In this document: positions 1 to 11,382 of the stretch, one piece after another | Layout: each line of letters begins with the position of its first letter | Numbering within the stretch: the first letter of the stretch is position 1 | Assembly (NCBI RefSeq): GCF_041381155.1 | Contig: NC_091143.1 | Coordinates: 41,246,996 to 41,310,995 of the forward strand | Direction: 5' to 3' | DNA length: 64,000 bases | From: Argopecten irradians | Taxonomy: Eukaryota; Mollusca; Bivalvia; Pectinida; Pectinidae | Position numbers and translations under genes: made by a program | Notes under the pieces: model-generated | What the model was told of the DNA's origin: nothing | Databases searched by the model: none | The model's input: the letters and a program-made list of their open reading frames with translations, nothing else

Positions 1-1562
1 GATAATTATTTTCCAGCTGATAAATATGTATCGAAATATATTAGAAATGAATTCATTAATTTGGTTTGGTAATTTCATTTATTTGTATTAAAACCCTTTG
101 ATATATTCAATGTGCCTAGTTTTGGAAATACGCTACATGTAATGCGCTTCCCTCAACACATAACATATCTGAGAATTAAAGTGACATAAAACGAACAAAT
201 GTTTCCTTTTTAGCTCAAATTAACTGCACACTTGATCACATGTAGCATTATGTACGTGTTGATGTTTTGTGCTATCACAGTAAGCTGTTTGGCCGCTAGC
301 ATGAATCAGACAAAACATGTAGTTTAATGTGTAACGTAGATAATTTTGGAATGTCTCTCCGTTTTGGATAATCAGATATTTAGTTCGATTTTATATGAAC
401 CATTACACACAATGTTCTCTTGAATGAAAAATAAAAAATAGATAAGACACATTTTTGTGAAGTGTAAGCAGTATTTGAAGAAAAATATACGTTTGCCATT
501 TCAATTTCGATGATGGACCACTTAATGAAATGTTTTAATTGCATTTTCAATCATAAGGAAGTTTTACTCGATAAAGTCGACTTGATATTAAATACAAAAT
601 GTGTTTTTGTTAATTAATTAAAGTAAGATACACTGTATAGGAAAAGCATAAATGACAATTTGGACATTTTTTGCTATTATCAACTAATATCGTTATTAAT
701 TATAAGCTTCCTGTTACACACCTGAACAAATTAATTACGATATTTTTAAATGAAAAAAAAACCCTCGTAACCCTTACCATTCTTGGCAGTTGACATAACA
801 AATTATGTATATTACGTGTCTTGTGAATGTGACCAATGCTCTGGCATATTATATACGGAAATAAAACCTTTAAACGCAATTCTCTGTGCAGTTCAAGTCC
901 TAGTACTACACGAGCTAGGATAGAAAATAGATAGCTATAAGCTCTAGACATGAACATGGCCTTCTTGCCCCGGAGCACCGGTCATAAATAATGACGCTGA
1001 CAAATATGTGCCAAAATATCGTAGAGCCCGCAATAAAACCATGTGTATTCACAACCACCTTACGAGCGCTGTCATTTGGAGGGTTAGAGCTGCTCGCTCA
1101 AGGTCCAGGTTTTACCTTACGGAGAATGTATATTGTAAAAGATATACAGCTCTGGGGATGGTCGTGGCAAAGGGCTAGACATATTTAATCCATTTGAAGC
1201 ATTATTCGTTTTAGGATATTTTTGGAATAAACTCGTTTTTGGATATTTATGGATTTATATGTGCCAGACATCTGAATATAAACTATGGTAAGATAATTTA
1301 ATGTAGTTTTCGTTATGTTTAAGTCATATATAAAAATATAACTCATTTATATATAAATATTACAAAAGTAAAATATTAATGATATCATTACGATATGGTT
1401 CTTATAAAATTAGTGTTTTTCATCTTCAGTAATTAAACAACATTTAATTTAGTAAATAATAGGAAGTATCACATTTTAACAAATTTGGATCCTAACTATA
1501 TAGTTTCTCTATTTATGTACGTTTATTATATAGTTTAATAGCATTATGTTTTCTTGTTTCAG
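1..1562. other. Upstream/intronic DNA before the chitin deacetylase
   Basis: AT-rich DNA with no convincing coding exon. It ends in a pyrimidine-rich splice acceptor (the AG is at 1561-1562), so at least the last part is probably an intron separating a 5' non-coding exon from the coding exon. A small GC-richer patch at about 940-1190 carries a 65-codon open frame on the + strand and a 92-codon one on the - strand. Neither looks like a known protein; the patch could hold a promoter or 5' exon, but nothing proves it. Confidence 0.5.
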
Positions 1563-1582
1563 ATTCAGAGAACAACATTTTA

Positions 1583-3901
1583 ATGATGAGGACGTCAAGA
1601 ATGAATTTCGTTTCGAGCGTTTTAAGTGCTGCAGGTTTAATAACCTTGCTTATACCGCTAGTTTTTTCCTCCTCATGCTCAACGTGCCAAACTAGTAGTC
1701 AGTGTAGACCACCAGACTGTTTCTGCTGTCGTGAACAGCTCGGACTGAACATGCGATCCTCTGAAGTCCCACAAATAGTTTTCTTTACTTTTGATGACGC
1801 TTTGACTGACAAAGCTGCTGAATTTTACAACAGACTATTTAATAATTCGCGTTTAAATCCAAATGGTTGTCCCATTTCTATGACAATGTTTATTTCGCAC
1901 ACTGACACCCAATACAATCACGTGACTGAATTCCATCGAAGAGGAATGGAAATTGCAGCGCACAGCGTTACGCATAACCATATGAATCAGCAAAACTTTT
2001 ACACTGAAGCTAAAAACCAAAAACAAAATTTAGCCAAATACGGAAAACTACCAGAAAGTGATATTGTTGGTTGGAGAAGCCCTTTCCTCGAACCAGTCGG
2101 AGATCTACAACCAGAACAACTCAAACAGTTGGGGTACATGTATGACGCGACCTTGACTTTCAGCAAACGGAAGTTAAATGATACGGCTCCGACTCCGTTT
2201 ACCCTCGATTTCGGGTGGCCTTATGATTGCAAAGTGAAACCATGCCCTCGTGGTCGTCATCATGGTTTCTGGGAAGTTCCAGTTGTATCATTACTGGATT
2301 ACTTGCATAGGTACGATTGTGTGTATGTGGATGGGTGCATGAATATACCACCGAATGAGGAATTGGCATATAAGTTTCTGATGGATAACTTCAATAGTTA
2401 CTATCAAAGAGAAAAAATTCCGTTCGGAATCAATATGCATCCATCATGGTTTTATACAACGGATCGACTTAACGCAATGGATAGATTTATTACGGATCTT
2501 GTTTCGCGACAAGATGTGTTCATTCTCTCTGTAAGAAAAACCTTAGAATGGCTGAAAGATCCTACGCCTCTTTCAAGGATTAATTCTTTTCAGCCTTGGC
2601 AATGTAAAGCGCCAGAGGAACGGTTTATGCATCAGCAATTCAGACCAATGTCCAGGCAATCCTTTAATCCCCCGCCTCCTCCGTGGTCTAGTACTCGTCA
2701 AAATATACAGCAAAGACAACAACAACAACAACAACAGGAGGTTGTTCGAATGTCAAGGCAACAACTCATAATGGAAGAGCAGAGAAAGGAAATACGGAGG
2801 CAAAATGCACTTGCAAGGAAATTAGCTGAAGAGAGAGAGTCAAAAAATGCTAATCGAAACAGGCAATGGTCAGGAAGGGCACGTGTTCAGCATATGCCTG
2901 GAACCCCACTTATACAGACCACAGATATAGAGGGGCCGCCGAAGATACCAAATACTCTTAAACCAAAAGATGATTCCCAAATTCTATCTAACGCGTTCGG
3001 TCAAGTGTTTTGGCGACATACGCCTAAAGAAACTCCCACCGTTAACCAGGAAGTTCCGAGTCGACGACATTCGAAAAAATGGGGGCGCGCTAGTGTTCAG
3101 GCGCAACAACAGCGCAGACCAGTTGACGAATCGCCAAAATTCGAGTTTCAATTTAAGCTTCCCATGGATTCTGGAAGAAAGGCTAAAACACAACAAAAGT
3201 TTAATCAGACAACATCTCGATCTCAATTTGATAGAAATGTCGGGATACAAAACACAGCTAGTAATAAGAGATTTAGCATGCCTCGATCAAATTCTCTAAT
3301 CAGGAAGGATTTAAATGTTGAAAACAATATTGCAAAAACTGCAATTCATTCAGTAAATAAACAGCAATCGATCCCAAAACCAACGTCAATGTCTATATTG
3401 CAAAGAATGGAACAGCAAATATTGTATGAACAAAAATTAAAAAAGCAGCAGGAGCAAATCAAAGAACAAACGCGGAGACAGAAATCGGAAAAGTTAAACA
3501 TTGATAAAGCGCAACAGCAAAAACTAGAGCAACAAATGAAATTAGAAATAGAAAGAAAAAGACAAAAAGAAATAGACAGGATAAATAGAGAAAGAGAAAA
3601 TAGAAGTAGACAAGAATATCTGCAAAGACAACGAGAAAGTAGGAGAAAAAGACTTATGGAACTGAGAAATCGAAGAATAAATAGACAACCCGTTCAAAGA
3701 CAATCGTCCCATTCTGGGTCCAGAATGTCGGTGTCACCCCGTCGAACGGGGACAGTGTCTTCTCGCAATTCAGCAACTGCAACGAGATCCTCTAGAACGT
3801 CCTCACAATCTTCATGGCCTCCAGCAAGGAATCCTAACGAAAACAGGTTGGATAGTCGTTGGAGCAGGCTACTTGATCTTCTTATCGGTACAATGCATTA
3901 G
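1583..3901 (+). CDS. Secreted chitin deacetylase-like protein (polysaccharide deacetylase, CE4) with long Q/R-rich tail
   Basis: A 772-residue protein in one exon. Residues 1-30 form a signal peptide with a hydrophobic core, followed by a Cys-rich stretch (C32-C49). The NodB/CE4 domain covers about 62-330. Motif 1 is TFDDA with D71 (expected base) and D72 (metal). Motif 2 is HSVTH with metal ligands H127 and H131. Motif 3 is WRSP (R165). WEVP lies at 230-233 and a late His at H286. The family removes N-acetyl groups from chitin outside the cell, here perhaps in shell, periostracum or cuticle-like matrix (inference). From about 370 the protein is low-complexity: a polyGln run near 376-385, then charged Gln/Arg/Lys segments likely to form coiled coil, especially about 602-703, and a Ser/Arg-rich end. 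Well-known insect members are mostly shorter and often carry chitin-binding or LDLa domains, which I do not see. The first ATG lies 20 bases after the acceptor and gives the signal peptide. Confidence 0.9.
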   Translation: MMRTSRMNFVSSVLSAAGLITLLIPLVFSSSCSTCQTSSQCRPPDCFCCREQLGLNMRSSEVPQIVFFTFDDALTDKAAEFYNRLFNNSRLNPNGCPISMTMFISHTDTQYNHVTEFHRRGMEIAAHSVTHNHMNQQNFYTEAKNQKQNLAKYGKLPESDIVGWRSPFLEPVGDLQPEQLKQLGYMYDATLTFSKRKLNDTAPTPFTLDFGWPYDCKVKPCPRGRHHGFWEVPVVSLLDYLHRYDCVYVDGCMNIPPNEELAYKFLMDNFNSYYQREKIPFGINMHPSWFYTTDRLNAMDRFITDLVSRQDVFILSVRKTLEWLKDPTPLSRINSFQPWQCKAPEERFMHQQFRPMSRQSFNPPPPPWSSTRQNIQQRQQQQQQQEVVRMSRQQLIMEEQRKEIRRQNALARKLAEERESKNANRNRQWSGRARVQHMPGTPLIQTTDIEGPPKIPNTLKPKDDSQILSNAFGQVFWRHTPKETPTVNQEVPSRRHSKKWGRASVQAQQQRRPVDESPKFEFQFKLPMDSGRKAKTQQKFNQTTSRSQFDRNVGIQNTASNKRFSMPRSNSLIRKDLNVENNIAKTAIHSVNKQQSIPKPTSMSILQRMEQQILYEQKLKKQQEQIKEQTRRQKSEKLNIDKAQQQKLEQQMKLEIERKRQKEIDRINRERENRSRQEYLQRQRESRRKRLMELRNRRINRQPVQRQSSHSGSRMSVSPRRTGTVSSRNSATATRSSRTSSQSSWPPARNPNENRLDSRWSRLLDLLIGTMH

Positions 3902-4546
3902 CATTCCGTTAGTCTAGTAAGTACTATCCCCAATTCAATTAAATTAAGACATGGAATTCCGCTTCGCTGCGATGTTCAATGCTCCAATATGGTGTCATAT
4001 TTAGTTTCAGTGGAGCGGAATTATCAAGTATGATTTTAATTAGATTGGTACTACACCAGTCTTTCATTTAAACTGGTTAATTCTGGTTAACATTTTCAAA
4101 AATATATACAATAACTGAGTATAACATTATCATTAGAACGTATCACGACAAAATTAATGTCTATAAGCATATACGGTTGCGACATATATTTCAATATTTT
4201 ACAAACCATCGTGACGCTTCTCTCTTGGATTGCGTACTGTATACAAAGGACTAAAGCATGTCCGTGTCATAAATTAAAAATGCATTAACTATGTATTTTC
4301 TTATTTTTAGTAACCTTATGTAGATGTCAAAATATTTAAACAGAAATTAAATGTAATTTGCATGTTCATTTTCGTAATAGCCATTATTATTCTGTTAATG
4401 TATGTACGTATATGTATGTGCACATTTAACATTTTGACATATCATCTTTTTCGCAATAATGCTAATTTCTTGGGTAACACGGTATAAGTAAATACGCAAG
4501 TGGATATAATTTATTTGAGAAATGCCAACATGAAAGGGGTAAAAGA
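3902..4546. other. Probable 3' UTR of the chitin deacetylase, with a foldback
   Basis: No coding signal. Bases about 3921-4055 form an imperfect foldback: AATTCCGCT near 3955 pairs with AGCGGAATT near 4013, and outer AT-rich arms also match. It could be a UTR hairpin or an old palindromic element. The first clear AATAAA I see downstream of the stop is at about 4811, so the transcript may be long. Confidence 0.4.
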
Positions 4547-4636
4547 CAAAAACAATAATATATATACATTTTACTAATGACGGTGATTATATATATGGCA
4601 CGCGCTCTTAGCACGTATGCATAACTTACATCAATG
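4547..4636 (+). repeat. 90-bp dispersed repeat, copy 1
   Basis: Matches 8830-8919 in the same orientation at 88 of 90 positions with no gap, by direct reading. It contains ATATATAT runs and a small palindrome around GCGCTCTTAGCRCG. It lies in the probable 3' UTR or just downstream of the chitin deacetylase. No tRNA boxes or terminal inverted repeats are evident, so the family is unclassified. Confidence 0.9.
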
Positions 4637-7600
4637 TGTAGACAGCTTATCCATCATAAATCACTTGAATTTAAATGTAGCAATTACAGTTTTTAATTAT
4701 GAACAAGAATTAATAATGATGATCATCGTTTTATTACCATTAAATTCTACGTTAAGAAACGCATAAAGGTAGTAATGCAGGTAGTTTATCACATGAGATA
4801 AAATATATAGAATAAAAAGTCTATATAGATATGAACCTTGTATGTTTGTATGCACTTTAACATTCAAAGATTAAATATATCACGAAAATAGGAATCTAGT
4901 ATATATGTATGCGCCTGTAATTATGAAATGAATTGCGTACATCTGAAAGTATTGACACAAACATTAATCATATGTAGAATGTGGAGACAACATTTTTTGT
5001 ACGAATCAGTAAAATGTGAACCAACATGAGTCCTTTGATCTTTAACTCTGAAGTGTATGTTGACCTTCCGAACCTGGTACAATGTATTTTCCGCATGGCT
5101 GGATATATGTACAATTTGATTGCACTCAAAATGTCACTGTCTGTCTATCATTCTTCCCACACATATCAGAATTGTACATTATGACGTTTTATATGCTATA
5201 TTTCCCCAATTTTGCCTAAGTACACATCATCGTGTGTATGTACGTACATTTTCTATATATATGGAACTAACCAAATGTCCACTGAACATGCTGACCGATA
5301 CCGTGCTACCGTGGCCAACGGGAAGATTATTCATTGCAATATGTTTATATAGAGCTTCTGATTTTTGCAACGAACTTCTTAAAACTTGTTTTACAATACG
5401 TGCTTTATAGCCTAGTCTTTACATTTTAACGGGTGATGTTATTTTTGTGTTTTTATAGAGAGTGAATCTGCTATTTGTGTATTCAATTGTATAAGTAAGT
5501 TTAATACTATTTATGTGTTTTCATTTTACAGTTAATATGTGTGTATGAGTGTTAATTTTAATCATCGTGAAAAGTGTTATGGGAAAAACATTTTAACACT
5601 AATGTATTTTTTTTTAATTTCTGAACGTCCGACATTTTACCTCTTAAACTACGCCCTGGACAACGATTCCGGAGCCCAAGCTGATTTTTCTGATTATATG
5701 TAGTGTCTTTGATATGTTTAGAATTGAATTCTTTTACATGCGTATTCGTGATTTATTTAACGAACTTAAATACAGGCGGTAAATGTATAACGAATTGGAA
5801 ATGACTATTCTGTAATTATTGTTTCAAATTGACCATGATTTTCCCTACAAATGCTTATTAAGGGAAAATCGCAAATTTATCCCCGCAAAACTGAACGCCT
5901 ATACATTTAATTCGCCGATAAGTGCCAATGCGTATCATGTGTTCAATTCCCCAAACTGCCATAAAGACTATAATTTCATTGCATATTTCTAATCGAAAAC
6001 AAGTAAAAGATGTATAAACTCTCTAAAATTTCTCAAAATCTTACACACAAATTTTAAGTCATGTTTTATATGTGTCAATTATGACGTCTATTAACTTACC
6101 TTTTACTATGCGTTTCAAAATTAAATCATCAATTTGAATCTACTTGCAGTTTGTATAATTTAAATCAGGAATGAAAACAATTAACACAATTCAACGTAAT
6201 GATTAATTATTGTTACATATAAATAACTATCTTGTTATTGTGTCTGTTTAAGTAAAATATTTTACACTTCTTACAGATTTACTGCATAATGATTTGTAAT
6301 CTGATTTGGTTGAAATATGTGCCTATACATTTATTTTCCAATCCAGATTTAATTTGAAGAATGAGTGTAAGTTTATGGTAATATCGTTTTAGCTATTTTT
6401 CTTCTGCAACAACTCATTGCATTATTACCAATATGTTACCAGTTCATATCGTCGACACCCTTTAGTTAGTTACATTTAGTTAGCATTGATTTTATCAATT
6501 GGTTTTTTTATTATGGAATCTAAACTCATTTTCCTTTTTTTCTGAAAAAACCCTGTATTATGTTCAGATAATATAATGAAAAGTTCTTTAAATATCTTTT
6601 ATTGCCTTGGCAACACAAATACTAGGAAAGATCAGCTGATATACATCTATTGTCCATCAATCATGTGACACATGCGTACCTATCTCTAAAAATGACAATG
6701 TAATGATACGAAGCCATTGTTGTAGAGGAAATGACAATAGTATCGTGTCGTATTTATGTATCATTTCTACTCAAACGGACGTTTCTTATCACCTAATGGT
6801 GTATTTGTTATGTATCTACGTACTTGTAAGCTGCAGTATTACTAGCTGTTGATGATTCCTTTAGCATAGAACAATCAATACATATTCTATACTGTATTAA
6901 AGAACTATAAACTGCATAAACTAATCTATAAAATGAATTATTACTCTTCATTTGAAGCTACATATCAAATAACTGCAGCAAAGAGGCTTTGAGAAAATTG
7001 AAAATTTTGATGCTTAACACTTGAGTTGTGTCATTTAAACAACTTGAGTTGTGTCATTTAAACAATAGTGCTGGATTTGTCCTAGTTGTATGTGTTAATA
7101 TTTATTGTGTTACATTTTGTTTACAAAATAAAAACTTATTTATAAATGTAACTACTTTCAATAGCGTTTTAAGCTATTTTAATCTGTTTAGGTATCAATT
7201 TAAGAAGAAGTTTGTTTAAATCAGAACTTTATGGATAAAAGAATGTTACTTGTGTTGTCTGAATTATATATTTTTGTTGAAGAAACACAACAACACCAAT
7301 TGAAAAAGCGATGGTGTTATTTAAGTATATACAACAAGTATAATACGTATAGTTTACACCATTTCAATATTCCACGGACTTTCAAGTACATGATGTACAT
7401 CATCAATTGCGTTTTGCTGATATGCTAAATTTAATTTTCAGATTCCCTGACGTTAACTTGACGTCATAATATATATAGAGGCAATTAACGATGCGTATTG
7501 ATTTATTAAATACCTTAATAAATTTACAAAATCTTTCTCAAAAGTACTGATGTTTGTCAAGTATGTAAGTTTTAAGTATTTATGTCAATAATTTTTGAAT

Positions 7601-8829
7601 TTCATTTGGGTTTTGAAAAAAAACCCGGTTTCAAACAGTTTACCATGATTTTTATACCCAAATGAAGTTAAATAATAGTGACATAACTAAATTTTAACAT
7701 ATTATTGATCAATTGTTTTCAAAGGTAATTCCTACCTGAGATGTTAGTAATTTGTAAAAATTCCACGTAATAACCATTGGTGAGTTTATCTAAAATAATT
7801 ATCATTGACGGCTGTAAATGTCCCAATACATTGTGCTTTATGTTATCGTCCGAACAATGTACGACAACCATTTATACATCGGCTGGTGTATCATACGCTT
7901 CATGCATGCAAATGAATGAGAAAGAGAGTAAAATAAATTATTATATGGACGCCATAACATTTGTTGTCTTCTTTGTCCAAGTTGTTTTGTCATTTATTAT
8001 TTTAAATCACGAGGGACAGCCAAAAATAAATAGGATATTGAATTGAAAATTAATAGTATGCAAGCACTAATATGAACATACTGATCAATATATCATACCA
8101 AAACTGTGAAGAATTATGAATACATAGATCTTATAAATCCTTTATGATTTATAAATAGAGGTTCCCCAACAAGTTTTTAAAAGACACGAGCTTTAGCGAG
8201 CTTTAGCGATTTTCTAGTCTTCATTCAGGGAAACTTACCACCATACATTGTGAAGTGATATCTTTCCATCAAAAAATAAAGTGCCTAAATTGAGAGCCAA
8301 AATTCTATTGTTTGATACTTTGAATAAGAAACTAACTGTTAAACAGTAAAGACAATGCTATTTAAAAGAAAATGCGCCATGAAAAGTAGCCCTAAGTTGA
8401 GAGCCAATCAGAATCAAGATATCTTGATATTGACCAATCAGAGGCGCCGTAGGTGTTAACACACTAGAGTTTGTAAACATAAATAATTACCAACTGCTAT
8501 GGAATTTATCACATGGTTTTTCCATGGTGAAACATGCATAGTTATGGGATAAATCTCTATAGCTCACTTCTTACGCATTTTACACGATCTTAGCGTTGTC
8601 TGGGTAATTTGTGTTATTTCATAGAGTAAGCATTCTATATTCTCTTAACATTCTACCGAATATCTTCTCATTTTGCATAATGAAAAGATATTCAACAAAA
8701 TTTGCAGCAAGAACATGCCCAAATTTCTGGTCGCAAATTAACTCAGCAATTTTATTTGACATGATAACTATTTTGAAAATAATGTGTTGTAAGCAAATTC
8801 ACCATATCACCATATTTTAGAAAACAACT
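4637..8829. other. Intergenic DNA, nothing coding recognised
   Basis: AT-rich DNA with short open frames only, none resembling a known protein. A candidate polyadenylation signal AATAAA is at about 4811. Small inverted repeat: TTCATTTGGGT at 7601-7611 faces ACCCAAATGAA at 7656-7666. Two CCAATCAG-type motifs occur close together near 8405 and 8437, which could belong to a promoter or a decayed element. Confidence 0.4.
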
Positions 8830-8919
8830 CAAAAACAATAATATATATACCTTTTACTAATGACGGTGATTATATATATGGCACGCGCTCTTAGCGCGTA
8901 TGCATAACTTACATCAATG
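8830..8919 (+). repeat. 90-bp dispersed repeat, copy 2
   Basis: Second copy of the 4547-4636 repeat, ungapped, two substitutions. The match stops abruptly on both sides, so it is a discrete unit and not part of a larger duplication. Confidence 0.9.
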
Positions 8920-9531
8920 ATTGAATAATAGTGGTCAATCAGTTTATCAAAAGAAACCAACTCAAAATTACATCACCCATCCACATGCCACGCACTTTAA
9001 TAGTCTTAATTAGACCCTGGATAGATACAACGTACATGTACATTTCATGCAATGTCTCTTCAGCTGGTTTGGTGTTATCACAGGTTTACGACGCGCAAAA
9101 AAATGATAATAACAAAAATACTGAAAGGTTGTTTACTTAGCCATGTATCCCTTTTCCAGAAAACGGGGTAATCAAATTCAAAATGCTCTGAACACCACAA
9201 AAATCATCCTATCTGAATATTTTTCAGCTTACATTGAATACAATTCCTTACTGATCACTATGGTATATGATACGATGGGAATATGGGCGAATTTGATTAC
9301 ATATCGAAAGTTGAATCACTAGGATTCGTGTAAAAATCGTTAGTCGGAAAAGTACACGCTACATCCCCATGTCACGATTCCCTAATGAGCACAGACCGAA
9401 TAAAATCGCCATCCATTCAACAAATGCATCCCTGAAGTGCAGATCCACAATATAAACTTACTTAATTATAAAAATTGCACATAGGTATCCCTTAGCGATC
9501 CCCATGCTCCATTTATTGTCATGCAGAACAG

Positions 9532-9682
9532 ATGATCACCGATCTCGGCCATTTTTTGTCTGTCGTCTCCGATTTGATACATGTACAAGTTCTCTGATTG
9601 ACTCCTAGGAGCGAGTGGACCAATCAGAGAGCTTGTATCAAATCGGAGACGACAGACAAAAATAGCCGAGATCAGTGATCAT
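9532..9682. repeat. Foldback element with ~62-69-bp inverted arms
   Basis: The left arm 9532-9600 and right arm 9621-9682 are near-perfect reverse complements with a few small indels, around a spacer of about 20 bases. The ends read ATGATCA...TGATCAT. No obvious target duplication. It is best called a foldback or palindromic MITE; transcription would give a long hairpin. Confidence 0.85.
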
Positions 9683-9717
9683 ATGTTCAATAAAAACAAT
9701 AATACAAACAATGCTAA

Positions 9718-9940
9718 TGTAGAGGGATTGGACTGGGTCGATCATCGGTGACCCAATAGCTGGTAGTGCATACGGCTAATGTTCGGAGGTCGCGGGTTGG
9801 AATCCCGGTCTGGTCGCTACATTTTATCCTACCTTGTTACAAATTTGGCGCCCAAACAAATACCCATGGAGGTGATTTAAGGTCTTGTATGTCTTCGAGG
9901 GTGAAGACTTAAGAAAAGATGGGATAGGTGTAGCGGGATT
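9718..9940 (+). mobile_element. Small LTR-type (TRIM-like) fossil carrying a tRNA-like module
   Basis: A terminal-repeat-like segment 9718-9841 begins TGTAG and ends TTACA. Four bases later comes TGGCGCCCAAAC (9846-9857), the form of primer-binding site used by many Gypsy-type elements. After a short non-coding interior, a purine-rich tract (about 9911-9928) directly precedes TGTAGCGGGATT at 9929, as a polypurine tract precedes a 3' LTR. The first segment also holds a box B-like sequence (about 9794-9808), so a tRNA-derived SINE is the main alternative. It has no coding capacity and looks old and incomplete. Confidence 0.5.
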
Positions 9941-11194
9941 TTTTATCGTGCGGGATGTTCTAGACACTTCTGTTATATAATTACTGACACTTAAAATTGT
10001 GGTGGCAATATTATGGCATGGTATTGGTGATAAAGATTAAACAATATTCAACAATGACAATGAAAAATTATATAATTATACTAACCAACATGACTATAAA
10101 ATACAGTATGGTTTCGTTCATAAAACATTCACCAATGAAGTAATGGTGAAATTAAGACACTTAATGAATGTACTTCTATGGTTTATGGCGAATCTCTGAC
10201 AAATGACAAATATATGACGGCATATTTAAAGAGTAATGATAATTTATTTTTTTTGTTTATGCAATCATAAATCTTCCAATGTATGTTTTGAATTTCTAAC
10301 ACCTGTCTATTCACGTATGGTATACAAACTAACACGACCTGTTGACATTTATTGTTGTACTTTTGTATCGGGCTTCGCGTTAACGTAAAGGTGAGACACT
10401 TTTACTTTTTTAATTTCAAATGTCACCTGTTAACATGTATATGTCAAAACAGCCGTAAAACACACGGTTTCTTGACACAAGGAGACACTTAGGTACTCCA
10501 AGAACTCAAAAAGTCGATGGTCATTAGTAAGTAAGTATATCTAATTAAATAGTTCGAGTTGTTCTAACGTCCTTGTAATTACAATTATGTCTTATGCAAT
10601 TGGTCTCCTGGTTTGCAAGTTGTTAACGTAATATGAGTTGTCGATGGTTGTTCCTAAAAGAGGATTTTTCAATTGTTGAACTATAACATGGAGGCAACAT
10701 ATTTACCAACATGTCTCGAGTAATGATAAGAAATCAAATCGTCAAGTTAGAAATACCAAATTAATTCGGTCGAAGGAAAAACCAAATAAAAGTGGCTAAT
10801 CTAAATGTTGTATCCAAACATCTTCACTGTAAATATTTTCGGGTAGAAAAATGAACTATGTTTATGGCGAAGCACTTTTTGCACGTAAGTAATACAAACT
10901 TATTTCAATCAAACAATAATTTCCTGATCGTTGCAAAAAGGTGACGGATACAGATCAATAGATCATACCACATATTTCAATTTAATCTGTTTTAAAGTCC
11001 ATTATACTTTGTTTATTTCAAGTTTGGTATGGTTCTGTTTTGCTGAACATACCACAAAAAGGGTTAGCCATTTATCGACAACCTCCCTTGTGTGCATTTT
11101 GAATGCTCCGTGTATTGTTTTTTTTAATGTTTTAGGAGGCCTACTGTATAACCGTGTTGTGTTTTATGGTGAAAGTGGAAATTATTGTCACTTT
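9941..11194. other. Intergenic DNA, nothing recognised
   Basis: AT-rich, with no exon or repeat that I can place. The open frame 10931-11266 runs into a MITE at its 3' end and has no protein-like features. Confidence 0.4.
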
Positions 11195-11382
11195 ATTTCG
11201 CCTTTGCATATTACAGCGTTAGCTCCCTTGAGGATAAGTATCGATTGTTACGTAATTACTCTTTGAGCGTTATTCACGTCGTTTTCTCCTAGAAAAGCAT
11301 GACGTTACGCTCGAAAACACATGACGTCAAAATCAATCCCTACCCACAAGAGCAGAGACTATGTAATATACAAATACAGAAT
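11195..11382. mobile_element. Palindromic MITE, copy A
   Basis: Member of a four-copy family here (also 13198-13378, 52253-52444, 54626-54868). The left end ATTTCGCCTTTGCATATTAC is the complement of the right ends of the other copies. Inside, TTAGCTCCCTTG and ATCGATTGTTACG recur as reverse complements at the right ends of copies B and C. The short ATTYYG termini and long inverted arms fit a non-autonomous DNA transposon. This is an older, more diverged copy. Confidence 0.75.

Noticed and set aside
2970-3299. 109-codon + and 88-codon - frames inside the chitin deacetylase exon
   Set aside because: Shadow frames of the long, compositionally biased coding exon.
10931-11266. 111-codon open frame
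   Set aside because: Its last ~24 codons lie inside MITE copy A and the rest is Phe/Ile/Cys-rich noise.
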